Below, piece by piece: positions 36,207-47,186 of a DNA stretch of 64,000 nucleotides. Position 1 is the stretch's first letter. The number at the start of each line of letters is the position of its first letter. The DNA is from Meghimatium bilineatum (taxonomy: Eukaryota; Mollusca; Gastropoda; Stylommatophora; Philomycidae). The translations under genes and the position numbers were made by a program. The notes under the pieces are model-generated. The model was not told the DNA's origin, searched no databases, and worked only from the letters and a program-made list of their open reading frames with translations. The DNA lies in contig CM067312.1 in the NCBI GenBank assembly GCA_034231615.1, positions 7,996,546 through 8,060,545 of the forward strand, read 5' to 3'.

Positions 36207-36440
36207 CATAAACTAGGAAGTGATAGCAACATAAACAAAACTAGGAAGTGATAGCAACATAAACAAAACTAGGAAGTGATAGCAACATAAACAAAACTAG
36301 GAAGTGATAACAACATAAACAAAACTAGGAAGTGATAGCAACATAAACAAAACTAGGAAGTGATAGCAACATAAACAAAACTAGGAAGTGATAACAACAA
36401 TGATAATGTAAGTAGATAAACATAACTAGGAAGGCATAAC
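36207..36440. repeat. 28-bp tandem repeat, about 8 copies
   Basis: The unit contains aactaggaagtgatagcaac plus ataaacaa. The last copies diverge (ataacaacaatgataat). Confidence 0.92.
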
Positions 36441-36569
36441 AACAATGATAATATATTATTGTCAATGATTACTATTGCAGTCAATAAAAAGCACAAATAA
36501 TGTCAATGGGACATTGACATTATAAAAAACACAAAGGAACAAGAATTTTGTCCATCTAATTGTACTGAT

Positions 36570-36650
36570 CAGTGTTTCTCAACCTTTTTTCGGACTGTGA
36601 TCACCTTTTGGCACAAATGTTTGATTTTTGCAACCTTCATTACAGAAGAC
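36570..36650 (+). mobile_element. hAT-like 5' terminus
   Basis: cagtgtttctcaaccttttt followed by cggactgtgatcaccttttg closely resembles the start of many hAT MITEs. I did not find its partner end, so the extent is unknown. Confidence 0.5.
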
Positions 36651-37432
36651 AAAAAAAAGGTATTCAGTTGTGCGACATGCTTTCTATACTTTGCCTAAAT
36701 AATTCTTGTTTCTCAATAGTCTAAACTTCAGCCTCAAGTCTCCTCAATTAGTGATATACATTTCATTTCTTGAGCATTGTCCACGTGTGACACTGATAAA
36801 ACAATGTTGCCATAAAGACTGAATTAATAGTTTACCACCTTTCGATTGTCATTGGGATTATAATGTTTCAGTATTAGTGTAATATAATAATTTTCAAATG
36901 TCCCATGCCTAGACATCAAATTGTTCCCTGTAGGTCGTGCGCAACAAATTTAGGGAGCACGTGTATTGATGAAATGTGAGACTTCCACAAAATAACATCC
37001 TGGTTTACTTCCCGTCAGACTTAAAAATTATTTGCATTTAATTTACCATCTTGCTTCCTACTTGAATTTAGTTGTATTAGCTTTTATTTGAAGCAACATT
37101 GTCCTGTCTCTGTTATTTATGTTTATAAGTAGGCATATATGTCCGTATAACACGAATACGGATGTTCTATGTTTGTGTGCCTGAGGATACTTCAATACTT
37201 GTACAAGATGTTAGTTGTTGTTGTTGTAATATCTCTTATCACGATTGGTCCATTCTCAGTGACTTGAGTACACAGGTTGAATGTCTTGACGAGATCACAT
37301 ATTTTTGTGGGGATGTAGTTAGTTAAGTACGGAAAACCTATTTACTCGAGTTACACGGCGATTCGGTGCCGCTAGAACGGACCCTGTTCAATTCTTGTCA
37401 GTATCAAGATTTATACCACCTAGTCTGATCAT
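36651..37432. other. unassigned spacer
   Basis: May include the body of the hAT-like element. (gtt)n at 37211-37224. Confidence 0.45.
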
Positions 37433-37602
37433 ACTTCTTCTTCTTCTTCTTCAGCGTTCATTCTCAAACTCCTGCTGGATCTCTTTTGCAGTAGGACAAT
37501 GGCCCTATTAGATTTCCAGCAGGATATAGTCCAGAGAATGGAAATGCGTTGTGTCGCCGTTTTATTTGCGCCAATGGCCCGACACATCCGTCTTCGGCGG
37601 GT
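37433..37602 (-). mobile_element. short-form (GAA)-tailed element, copy C
   Basis: ttcttcttcttcttcagcg is the reverse of the GAA tail. The body (ctcaaactcctgctggatct, agcaggatatagtccagaga, ttatttgcgccaatggcc) is the best preserved short form and serves as reference for H1-H3. Confidence 0.82.
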
Positions 37603-37702
37603 CTGATCATACTGAAGCAAGACCATCGGAAGAAAAAGACACCTGTACAGGACTTCCATTCATTACGTTTTTGATTATTGTCATGTTTTGTTGGTCACTA
37701 AT

Positions 37703-37830
37703 ATTGTGTGTGTGTGTTGTGTTGTGTGTGTGTGTGTGTGTGTGTGGCTGTGTGTGTGTGTTGTGTTGTGTGTATATGTGTGGCTGTGTGTGTGTGTGTG
37801 TGCGTGCGTGTGTGTGTGTGTGTGTGTGTG
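37703..37830. repeat. (TG)n microsatellite, 125 bp
   Basis: Almost pure tg with ttg, ctg and atatg interruptions. Cysteine/valine and threonine/histidine frames are by-products. Confidence 0.95.
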
Positions 37831-38178
37831 ACAATATTAAACATGAAGGTACCACTAAATGTGACAATATTAAACATGAAGGTAACACTGAAATGTGACA
37901 ATATTAAATATGAAGGTAACACTGAAATGTGACAATATTAAACATGAAGGTAACACTGAAATGTGACAATATTAAACATGACGGTAACACTGAAATGTGA
38001 CAATATTAAACATGAAGGTAACACTGAAATGTGACAATATTAAACATGAAGGTAACACTGAAATGTGACAATATTAAATATGAAGGTAACACTGAAATGT
38101 GACAATATTAAACATGAAGGTAACACTGAAATGTGACAATATTAAACATGAAAGTAACACTAAAATGTGACAATATTG
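37827..38178. repeat. 34-bp tandem repeat, about 10 copies
   Basis: gtgacaatattaaacatgaa plus ggtaacactgaaat repeats every 34 bp (37861, 37895). It begins exactly where the (TG)n ends, and its first bases are tgtgtga, so it may have been seeded from the microsatellite edge. Confidence 0.94.
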
Positions 38179-38262
38179 GTAACACTTAAATGCTTATACA
38201 CCGGCTGAATATGTAGCTCTGGTTAACAATAGCTGTGTCATTATGGCACCTGTTGTATTTCT

Positions 38263-38530
38263 ATGCGGTCGTTCTCAAACTCCTGCAGTTTGGCAGGATG
38301 TAGTCCAGAGCACGAGATGCGCTGTGTTATGATGTATAGTTTTATCGCTATATCTTCGAATTTCCGCACGACATATCCGCGTTCAGCAAGGTATCTGAAT
38401 CACCTATGCGATTGGACAGCTAACTTCGTCCTTAAAACCACTTTAGTCGCTTCTTATGACATAGGTTGCAGTCTACAATGTTGCTGTTCTTTGCTCCCCT
38501 TCCCGGTCCTTTCAACAAAGCATGCGCCCT
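38263..38530 (-). mobile_element. (GAA)-tailed short element, copy D
   Basis: gttctcaaactcctgcagtt, gtagtccagagcacgagatg, tccgcgttcagcaaggtatc and ttctttgctccccttcccgg follow the order of the long form (A, E). The GAA tail is lost. Confidence 0.72.
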
Positions 38531-39155
38531 TATTTTACAAAACTTATAATACAAGCTATTTTTACCTGGCCTTCACTTCACAACTGTTCTTGTGTCAAAA
38601 ATCTGCCAAGAAGTGACGAGGTTTCTCTGGAATCTATGTCAAAGCAACGGAATTTTCTTCCAAGGAAAATTTAGATTCCATCTTAATCTATGAAACCTCA
38701 TCTACAAAACACGCCCTGGGATTTTGAGTACCAGCTTATTATCTGCTAAGTTTCAAACAATCATTCGCAATCTAAGATTGTTGATGCAGTTGGTTGAGGA
38801 ATGTTCTGTCAAGATTTCGACAAAGGTGGAAAAACATTCTGAAGTTAGTTCTGGCTAGATCGAATTTTGCGGAAGCGTTTCTTAAAGTAAACATTAAGTC
38901 TTTTGTATATGTTATTTTGGTTGTAATGTGTGGATATTTGACTGGGGCACAGTTGAAACAATATAAGAGAGTACTTGGTACAAATTCTTTTCTGGGATAT
39001 TAATGGTTGGTGTTAGTTATAAATTAAAAAACTCACCCTGTGCCTGACGTAGTGACAGCAAGAGCATGCGGCCTTTATCACACAGCTATTCAATCCCCTC
39101 CCTACTACACCTGAACTGGTAAAATGCAGTATTGACAGTTTTTTTTATTTTTTTT
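38531..39155. other. unassigned spacer
   Basis: No gene; ends in a T-rich run (39139-39157) just before the SINE. Confidence 0.5.
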
Positions 39156-39412
39156 ATTGGGTTAGCGCACTGGCTTCGCATATGAGTGGTCCTGGGTTCA
39201 TTCCCCAGTTGAGGCGGAAATGTTTTCAGATCGCAACGGCTCCCATGTCGACCCAGCCTTAAATGGGTACTGGATTAATCCGGGAAGTAAAGACTGCGAG
39301 GGAGAGGAGATGGCTACCGCCCTCATTTGCAGAGCCTGTGAAATGTGAGATCGCTAACATCTCACACCCCTACGGCATTAATAAATGCTATGGGTTACTT
39401 TACTTTTTACTA
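39156..39412 (+). mobile_element. tRNA-derived SINE family 1, copy a
   Basis: The head has an A-box-like ttagcgcactgg (39162-39173) and a B-box-like ggttcattccc (39195-39205) at tRNA spacing, so RNA polymerase III transcription is plausible for the source. The body carries tgtcgacccagcc, gggtactggattaatccggg and aagtaaagactgcgagggag, and the 3' part gaaatgtgagat...cacacccctacg. The body is strongly conserved between this copy and 49790-50045 although flanking parts differ, as in SINEs with a conserved central domain. No family name assigned. Confidence 0.82.
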
Positions 39413-39788
39413 TACAAGGTGAATTGATGGCAGTTCGTGTGTTGCTGCGATCTAAAACAGGAGATGACAGCTCGGGTTCTGCTGGGGTTCAAAACGGGAA
39501 ATGACAGCTCATGTGTTCATGGTGTCCATAACGGAAAATGACAGCCTGCGTGTTGATAGGGTTCAAAGCGGATTAAAAGAATAGTCTCAATGTTACCTGC
39601 CATGCATAGTGTTAGAGGCGACAAAGATGGTAGTTACATCCAGTAATCTGTCAGTGATCAAAACCCTGGGTGAATTAGGATGGGTCATTCCAAAATGTTC
39701 AGATTCGCAGCTAATTTATAAACCATTGCACCGGGCATTTCGTTATTGGGATTACATCGCGCGCTATTGAGACTTTTCACAGCATTGT
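39413..39788. other. unassigned spacer
   Basis: Contains three loosely similar 40-bp stretches with gacagc.cgtgt and ggttcaaa.cgg (39425-39560), an old degenerate repeat. Confidence 0.5.
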
Positions 39789-39866
39789 GCACCGCTGAGA
39801 GTTAAGTCTTCTGTGCACCGCTGAGAGTTAAGTCTTCTGTGCACCGCTGAGAGATAAGACTTCTGT
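39789..39866. repeat. 26-bp tandem repeat, 3 copies
   Basis: gcaccgctgagagttaagtc plus ttctgt; the third copy has gagataagac. Confidence 0.88.
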
Positions 39867-40023
39867 GCACGAATTAAAGAATTTGAGAAACCACCCCATT
39901 CAACCATGGAAGCAAGAGCTAATAGTTCGCAATTCCTGGGGATCGATACAACAACAAAAAAAGAAAGAGTTTGAGAATGAACACGGAAGAAGAAGGAGCG
40001 ATGTCGATTACATGTAGATAGAG

Positions 40024-40350
40024 ATTGGTTAATGTTTATGTAGCCAGAGAGTGGTTAATGTTCATGTAGACAGGTAATGGTTAATGTTTCTGCAGACAAA
40101 GAATGGTTAATGTTTATATAGCCAGAGAGTGGTTAATGCTCATGTAAATAGGGAATGGTTAATGTCTTAGTAAATAGAGAATGGTTAATGTTTATGTAGA
40201 CAGAGAATGGTTAATGTTTATGTAACCATAGAATGGTTAATATTTATGCAGACAGAGAATGGTTAATGTTTAGGAAGACAGATAGTGGTTAATGTTTATG
40301 TTGACAGAATAGTTAATGTTTGTGTTGACAGAATGGTTAATGTTTATAAA
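40024..40350. repeat. 26-bp degenerate tandem repeat, about 12 copies
   Basis: The unit contains atggttaatgtttatgtaga plus cagaga; individual copies carry several changes and small deletions. Just to the left, gagtttgagaatgaacacgg (39968) is the tail of a (GAA)-type element. Confidence 0.85.
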
Positions 40351-40794
40351 TTAAACGTTATTGCATTTCACGTAAACCCGTGTGTGCTCAATATTCCCCC
40401 TTACCCTAAATCATATGTCGCTATGTAAAATAATGTTTCCCGTGGCTCGCTGTTTAAACCCATTCCTTATTCAGTCCTTCGGGTGCCCAGCGCTACTAGT
40501 ATCACATGTAAAACCAAATTTGTCCAGTAGCTTCCTAAATCTGTTGCAGTGTAAACATACTGCAGGGACTCGCTAAGTATCTTGATCTTTGCTTCCCACG
40601 AAAAGTAATGCCAGGGTAGTTGCCACAATCTAAATGAGTTTGAATGCGAGGAGTGCTGAAGGAGCAAGACAAGAGTTTAACCAGGGCGCCAAAATGTCTA
40701 GTGTCCGTCGAGTTATCCATTCTGCGCTAGTTATTAGTCCACTAGTTGAGTTAGACAAAGTTCATATACCGCTTCCAGCTCTGGTCTAGTACTC
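40351..40794. other. unassigned spacer
   Basis: Nothing recognised. Confidence 0.5.
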
Positions 40795-41945
40795 GTCAAG
40801 ATTTCACCCAGCTTTAGTCTATCACTCGTCCAGTACTCGTTCATCTCTCATCCACTTCTCGTCTAGCACTCTCATCCACCTCTCGTCTAGCACTCATCTA
40901 CCTCTCGTCTAGTACTCGCATCCACCTCTCGTCAGTACTTGCATCCACCCCTCTTCTAGCCACTCTCATCTACCTCTTGTCTAGTACTCGCATCCACCTC
41001 TCGTCTAGCACTCATCCACCTCTCGTCTAGTACTTGCATCCACCCCTCGTCTAGCCACTCTCATCTACCTCTCGTCTAGTACTTGCATCCACCTCTCGTC
41101 TAGTACCCTCATCCACCTCTCGTCTAGCAATTGCATCCACCTCTCGTCTAGTACTTGCATCCACCTCTCGTCTAGTACTCTCATCCACCTCTCGTCTAGC
41201 AATTGCATCCACCTCTCGTCTAGTACTCTCATCCACCTCTCGTCTAGTACTTGCATCCACCTCTCGTCTAGTACTCTCATCCACCTCTCGTCTAGCAATT
41301 GCATCCACCTCTCGTCTAGTACTCTCATCCACCTCTCGTCTAGTACTCGCATCCACCTCTCGTCCAGTACTTGCATCCACCTCTCGTCTAGTACTCTCAT
41401 CCACCTCTCGTCTAGTACTTGCATCCACCTCTCGTCTAGTACCCTCATCCACCTCTCGTCTAGTACTTGCATCCACCTCTCGTCTAGTACTTGCATCCAC
41501 CTCTCGTCTAGTACCCTCATCCACCTCTCGTCTAGTACTTGCATCCACCTCTCGTCTAGTACTCTCATCCACCTCTCGTCTAGCAATTGCATCCACCTCT
41601 CGTCTAGTACTCTCATCCACCTCTCGTCTAGTACTTGCATCCACCTCTCGTCTAGTACTCTCATCCACCTCTCGTCTAGCAATTGCATCCACCTCTCGTC
41701 TAGTACTTGCATCCACCTCTCGTCTAGTACTCGCATCCACCTCTCGTCCAGTACTTGCATCCACCTCTCGTCTAGTACTCTCATCCACCTCTCGTCCAGT
41801 ACTTGCATCCACCTCTCGTCTAGTACTCTCATCCACCTCTCGTCTAGTACTCGCATCCACCTCTCGTCCAGTACTTGCATCCACCTCTCGTCTAGCCACT
41901 CGCATCTACCTCTCGTCTAGTACTCGCATCCATCTCTCATCTAGA
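40795..41945. repeat. 24-bp tandem array, about 46 copies
   Basis: The unit contains ccacctctcgtctagtact plus a variable c(t/g)cat or tgcat. Four common variants (tactctcat, tacttgcat, taccctcat, caattgcat) occur in recurring orders, so multi-unit blocks were copied: the series around 41205-41300 reappears around 41570-41690. Eight codons per unit give minus frames of EVDASTRR and MQVLDERW repeats. Left edge degenerate. Confidence 0.95.
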
Positions 41946-41989
41946 CCCGTTCATCTCTCATCCACCGTCGTCTAGCATTTATCCATCTC

Positions 41990-42300
41990 TGGATTAGCTC
42001 TCGTCTACCTCTCATGCACCTCTCGTCTACCTCTCATGCACCTCTCGTCTACCTCTCATGCACCTCTCGTCTACCTCTCATGCACCTCTCGTCTACCTCT
42101 CATGCACCTCTCGTCTACCTCTCATGCACCTCTCGTCTACCTGTCATGCACCTCTCGTCTACCTCTCATGCACCTCTCGTCTACCTCTCATGCACCTCTC
42201 GTCTACCTCTCATGCACCTCTCGTCTACCTCTCATGCACCTCTCGTCTACCTCTCATGCACCTCTCGTCTACCTCTCATGCACCTCTCGTCTAGCACTCG
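41990..42300. repeat. 22-bp tandem array, about 13 copies
   Basis: The unit contains cacctctcgtctacctctca plus tg. It shares cacctctcgtcta with the neighbouring 24-bp array, so one was derived from the other by loss or gain of a few bases, and it is more homogeneous, hence younger. All three plus frames are open. Confidence 0.94.
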
Positions 42301-42972
42301 TCCATGGCTCATCCAGCATTACTCTATAAAATAAAACGCACTATTATCAGAAGAACAAAACGTTAACCTGTACTGCAACTAGTCACGCCCACATTATACA
42401 AATCTGTATACATATACCAGAACAGAACACAAAGATACAACAAACATACCCCACAAAACGATACATATAAAATATGTTTACAAAACACCACAAGCCAATT
42501 ATGTTTGCTCAAGCAGCTGCCATATTCATAGATAATTCTATCTCGTTCTCCTTCAAACTGAGATGCGTCTGGGAATTCCCGGAGTGAAGTGAAGTGCGCA
42601 TCAAATATGAATTTGACATAAGAAACCTATTTTGATCAAGATGTTTTCATAAAAGAATGGCAAAATTTAACAGATTGTTAAATTCTTTCGTTAACTTTCT
42701 TCCCAGACATGTTTGACACTGATGTTCAGAAAGCGTGCATAATATTGTGTATGACTTTTAACACCAGAAACACGTGCAGACTTAGATCAGTATACAACAT
42801 TTTTCTGTGTAACACTGCGATAATAAGAAGATTGTATTGTCATAATTTATCAGAAAACTGCAGTCAAACATGGACGCATGATGTTTTAGGTATATTCATA
42901 CATATATAGTGGGGAGGGAGGGGGGGGGACTTGGCATGTTACACAGACGTTTTTGTAAACGCTTTCCTAATA
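42301..42972. other. unassigned spacer
   Basis: A G-run at 42911-42928. No gene recognised. Confidence 0.5.
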
Positions 42973-43475
42973 CAGTAAAATCCGGTTATAACAAAATGGT
43001 TAGGACCGACGAAATATATATGTAATAACATAAATTCGTTTTATACAGTACAAAGAATAACTATATATTTAGTAATGTTGAAAAATGTTGTTATATAGAT
43101 AATTTTGTATAAAAGGATGCGCTATAGTGGGATTCCAGAATATACACTGTATTTTAATGATGCGTTATAGAGGAATTCCACTGTATATACTATCTTTATT
43201 TTAATGATGCGTTATAGAGGAATTCCACTGTATATACTATCTCTATTTTAATGATGCGTTATAGAGGAATTCCACTGTATATACTATCTCTATTTTAATG
43301 ATGCGTTATAGAGGAATTCCACTGTATATACTATCTATATTTTAATGATGCGTTATAGAGGAATTCCACTGTATATGCTATCTCTATTTTAATGATGCGT
43401 TATAGCGGAATTCGTCTGTATATACTATCTCTATTTCAATGATGCGTTATAGAGGGATTCCATAAAGATAAGAAC
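42973..43475. mobile_element. pogo-like MITE with tandemly expanded terminus
   Basis: The left end after TA (42971-42972) is cagtaaaatccggttataac. On the right the block gatgcgttatagaggaattc-cactg followed by TA, which as reverse complement (cagtggaattcctctataac) matches the left end, is repeated about 7 times in 47-bp units (43158-43475) with tatactatctctattttaat between. So the terminal inverted repeat itself became a tandem array. The last copy is damaged (gggattccataaag). No transposase. Confidence 0.75.
43158..43475. repeat. 47-bp tandem array made of a MITE end
   Basis: Each unit contains gatgcgttatagaggaattc and tatatactatctctatttt. Each unit therefore presents one transposon-type terminus next to a TA. 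Units differ by one to three bases. Confidence 0.9.
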
Positions 43476-43904
43476 ACCTAGGCTGAAATGTTGTTAGGTC
43501 TCGAAGCAAAATTACATACTGTTGTTGCTGAATCACAACATCCATAATTTGCGATGGTCAAAAAGCTGTGATATAACCAAATTGGATGAGCGTCAGTGGT
43601 TGAAAGAAGTGTACCTCAACACAAGAGGTGCACGATAAATTATATACTGTTTCTAGGTCAGGGATGAACATAATACGATCTGTGGTTAATAACCAGCCCA
43701 CAAACCAGCCCACAAAGTTATTTTTTTCTGGACCGCCACGCTGATTTGAGATTATTATATTTACTAAAGAACTAAATAAAGATAATCAAAAAAAAAAGAA
43801 AAAAAGCTTGCTAGTCACATCCTACATGATAAGTGATGCACATGGGATGTTGAACCAAAAAAAGTTTACCTACCCATTATCAATATTTTGCCGCCAAAGA
43901 CGAA
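43476..43904. other. unassigned spacer
   Basis: A-rich run at 43790-43804; no gene. Confidence 0.5.
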
Positions 43905-44260
43905 TATCGGACCATTGGCGCAAATAAAACTGAGACACAACACATTTCTAATATCTGTTCCACATCCTGCTGGAAATCTAGTAGGAACAGATGAATGTCC
44001 ATGTGGACCCAGAACCCAGACTCCTGAAAACATACTTCAGGATTGTCCAACATACAAACAGCAGAGACAGGGTCAGAGGATACAGAATTGAGGTAAAAGC
44101 TATGGTGCAGCCGCTCAGGCCTGGAGAAGACAGTGCACTTCGCCCTGACGACAGGCCTGACAATATAACATGACCGCAGATGCTGAACGCAGAAGAAGTA
44201 GTAGGATCATTGTCCTGCTACAGAGAGATCTAAGCAGGAGTTTGAGAATGTACAATGAAG
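43905..44260 (+). mobile_element. short-form (GAA)-tailed element, copy H3, split
   Basis: gaccattggcgcaaataaaa and catcctgctggaaatctagt lie left of a LINE insertion; gtaggatcattgtcctgcta and caggagtttgagaatgtaca with gaagaagaag lie right of it. Removing the insert gives a normal short-form copy. Confidence 0.8.
43986..44198 (+). mobile_element. 213-bp 5'-truncated LINE 3' end
   Basis: The frame reads CPCGPRTQTPENILQDCPTY, the CxC...(H/N)...C tail that follows RNase H in I/Jockey-group LINEs, then breaks up and ends in gctgaacgcagaagaa. tagtagg flanks it at 43979-43985 and 44199-44205 (7-bp target-site duplication). Same structural class as 16785-17792 but a different family by sequence. Confidence 0.78.
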
Positions 44261-44721
44261 AAGAAGATCGATATTCCCTATAATTTTATTCACATGTGAG
44301 CAGATCTGAAGATGTCTGAGCAGTGAATGTTTCCATCTGAAGGTTTCCATTACCTTAATAAAGGTTCATTCGCTCGATCTTTATGTGCGCGGATGTTACA
44401 TTTCGTGAGCTGAACTTTGTAATTACGTGCGTGGCAGCCCACCTGCGCAATTTTGTTGGAATATCGCTTTATCTTAATATCGATTATATTGTCAATTCGT
44501 CAACTAAACGTATTGCTCTAACATTCTGTTCTGATTTATCCTCGAAAAGCGTTTCATATTTCTTCGTGTTTCCTAGTAGAATCCTTAAATTCCATGTAGC
44601 ATTTGGCAATATTAATGTTTCAGTATTTGTTTGTCAATATGCTAATGCTAGCATTTGGTCGCACGTCGATTTGTTCCATCTTGTATGTGCACTACTTGAA
44701 ACTAATATTAACCAAGCCCGT

Positions 44722-44725
<4 letters not shown>
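44261..44725. other. unassigned spacer
   Basis: Frame 44383-44799 has no recognisable domain and runs into a TA repeat; not called as a gene. Confidence 0.5.

Positions 44726-44778
<53 letters not shown>
44726..44778. repeat. (TA)n microsatellite
   Basis: About 26 ta repeats, directly followed by a hairpin motif (ccagataaagatc...gatcgaaacg, 44781-44808) with a perfect 4-bp gatc/gatc stem. Confidence 0.95.
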
Positions 44779-44782
<4 letters not shown>

Positions 44783-44954
44783 AGATAAAGATCTTATGAT
44801 CGAAACGTCCACTGTCGTCGTCCTTATTCATTTTATTATTATTATTGTTTACATCATCGTTGTTATTAGTAGTTGTAGGTATGTGAAAAAGATATTTACT
44901 TGTTTAATATAATTATTTCTAAAATTCAATCTTCGCACCAACATTTTATTATCA

Positions 44955-45235
44955 ATGTCAGACATGGACACTAACTAAAGAACAAGAGAGCAAGCTTACA
45001 ACGTGTGAAATGAGATGTCTAAGAAAAGCAGCAAACAGAACAGACAGAGATTTTGTGAGGAATGAAGAGATTTTAAGAAACGTTGAAAACATGTCTGTGG
45101 TCAAATATATTGAAAAACAGAGACTGAAATAAGAATGAATCTCTATTCACAAGAGCATACCACGTGAGAATGGAAATGCAGGAGAAGAGGAAGACCAAGA
45201 AAAAAGTGGATTGAAGCGTTCTGAGACGTCACAAT
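44955..45235 (+). mobile_element. LINE C-terminal remnant
   Basis: Reads TWTLTKEQESKLTTCEMRCL, then NEEILRNVENMSVVKYIEKQ before a stop, and further on GRGRPRKKW-like text. This corresponds to the ...TWTL...R.LR...V...I...R region after the RT domain of RTE-type LINEs. Heavily decayed. Confidence 0.7.
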
Positions 45236-45333
45236 ATTACTATATACCCAAGCGACTAGACTGGAGCCCGAAACAGGTCGTTATTCAATCCTGCAACGTC
45301 TAATAGCATATTCCTGGAAAATATAATAGATGC

Positions 45334-45334
<1 letters not shown>

Positions 45335-45371
<37 letters not shown>
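45335..45371. repeat. (GA)n microsatellite
   Basis: Eighteen ga repeats. Confidence 0.97.
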
Positions 45372-45374
<3 letters not shown>

Positions 45375-45601
45375 AGTAGTTTGACACCTCTCTAACGTCA
45401 GATGACAGATGCTCCACTATAAAATATGGGGAAAAAAACATATTATCACAATTTAAATTTATATTTCAATATATGAGAAATAGTGTGTGCAATGGGACAC
45501 TATCAATGAATATAAAGTCAAGTTTTATATAGAACCAATTCCTTTCTGTTGATGTGAAACATGGACGTTATAGAGAACAAATGTACGAAGACAATTATGT
45601 T

Positions 45602-46060
45602 GCTGGAATCTCAGAGTGGCTACATGTTTCTGTTTTCTTACTGGTTCTATGAATCTCAGAGTGGCTACATGTTTCTGTTTTCTTACTGGTTCTATGAATC
45701 TCAGAGTGGCTACATGTATCTGCTTTCTTACTGGTTCTATGAATCTCAGTGGCTACATGTTTCTGTTTTCTTACTGGTTCTATGAATCTCAGTGTGTCTA
45801 CGTGGTTCTGTTTTCTTACTGGTTCTATGAATCTCAAAGTGGCCATATGTTTCTGTTTTCTTACTGGTTCTATGAATCTCAGAGTGACTACATGTATCTG
45901 CTTTCTTACTGGTTCTATGAATCTCAGTGTGGCTACATGTTTCTGTTTTCTTACTGGTTCTATTAATCTCAGTGTGGCTACATGTTTCTGTTTTCTTACT
46001 GGTTCTATGAATCTCAGTGTGGCTACATGTTTCTGTTTTCTTACCGATTCTATGAATATG
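45602..46060. repeat. 45-bp tandem array, 10 copies
   Basis: gaatctcagagtggctacat plus gtttctgttttcttactgg and ttctat, 45 bp apart (45606, 45651). One unit is 42 bp. As 45 is 15 codons, the plus frames repeat ESQSGYMFLFSYWFY and the minus frame HSEIHRTSKKTETC. Not a gene. Confidence 0.94.
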
Positions 46061-46173
46061 CTTCGGAAGATTCGGTCGGGCTAACTACGCCGTGGGTGGC
46101 ATGAGTCGATGACGAAGTCTGTACTGAAGAGAGTGACCTTCATTTCTGTATCTGGACATGTGGGTGTTGATAA

Positions 46174-46299
46174 CAACCCGTATTTAGACTAGATAAGTCC
46201 CTAAGTTATATGTCAGTGCCTAATATAATTTTGGGTGCCCCCAATACAGTGGGGTTCCTAAACTATAGCTTGTTTAGCTTATACGTAAATCCGGTCCTG
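46174..46299. mobile_element. short hAT-like MITE, 126 bp
   Basis: The right end as reverse complement is caggaccggatttacgtata, followed by agctaaacaagctatagttt and a ggggcaccc segment. The left end is caacccgtatttagactaga. They match the termini of the 304-bp copy at 63261-63564. Flanks gttgataa and gttggttg agree at 5 of 8 bases, so this insertion is older. Confidence 0.65.
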
Positions 46300-46376
46300 G
46301 TTGGTTGAAATGATAGCGCAGATAGACTTATCAGAGTGCAACATTGATTAGTTGCGGTTCACTGAACTGTCCTGAT

Positions 46377-46553
46377 ATTTCGAATGGAATCATGAAGTTG
46401 ATAAGCTGGAAGATCTAGGGTACATTTCGAATGGAATCATGAAGTTGGACAAGCTGGAAGATCTAGGGTACATTTCGAATCGAAGCATGAAGTTGGAAGA
46501 TCTAGCGTACATTTCGAATGGAATCATGAAGTTGGAAGATCTAGGGTACATTT
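46377..46553. repeat. 54/44-bp tandem repeat, 4 copies
   Basis: tttcgaatggaatcatgaag plus ttg and gaagatctagggtaca; the first two units have an extra ataagctg/acaagctg stretch that the last two lack. Confidence 0.88.
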
Positions 46554-46587
46554 CTTCTAGCATATCTGTAGCTAGAATTTAGAACCT

Positions 46588-46936
46588 GTGATGTGTGGTG
46601 TTGTGAAGTGCGGTGTTGTGAAGTGTGGTGTTGTGAAGTGTGGTGTTGTGAAGTGTGGTGTTGTGAAGTGTGGTGTTGTGAAGTGTGGTGTTGTGAAGTG
46701 CGGTGTTGTGAAGTGTGGTGTTGTGAAGTGTGGTGTTGTGAAGTGTGGTGTTGTGAAGTGTGGTGTTGTGAAGTGCGGTGTTGTGAAGTGCGGTGTTGTG
46801 AAGTGTGGTGTTGTGAAGTGTGGTGTTGTGAAGTGTGGTGTTGTGAAGTGTGGTGTTGTGAAGTGTGGTGTTGTGAAGTGTGGTGTTGTGAAGTGTGGTG
46901 TTGTGAAGTGTGGTGTTGTGAAGTGTGGTGTTGTGA
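46588..46936. repeat. 15-bp tandem array, about 23 copies
   Basis: The unit is gtgtggtgttgtgaa, a few with gcggtg. Five codons per unit keep five or more frames open on both strands (CGVVK, FTTPH and so on). Not a gene. Confidence 0.96.
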
Positions 46937-47186
46937 GAAACAAGCGTCAAAAGAAGCCGTTATTTTACTGGAAGCAGTATCCACATTTTTAACGACCCAC
47001 ACCATACATTATTTAATGAAACGAAATTGCGGAATAGACACATAAATCGCCACATCCAACGATCTGCTCGCTATGCACTGAGAGCCACCCTACTGCACCT
47101 CCCTCCTTAGATGATTCTTGGAGGGGGGGGGGCTCTCAGTGCGCTTCGCGAAGCGCGATTCATCAGCAGCAGAAGTTACGTATTTT

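Noticed and set aside
37345..37400. Another tRNA-like SINE head (gttcaattc B box)
   Set aside because: Only the B-box-like string fits; no A box at proper spacing and no SINE body after it.
44383..44799. 138-codon plus frame as a small gene
   Set aside because: Runs into a (TA)n tract, has no similarity I recognise and no conserved neighbours.
46541..47045. Histidine/threonine- or cysteine/valine-rich proteins
   Set aside because: Five overlapping frames on both strands over one 15-bp array.
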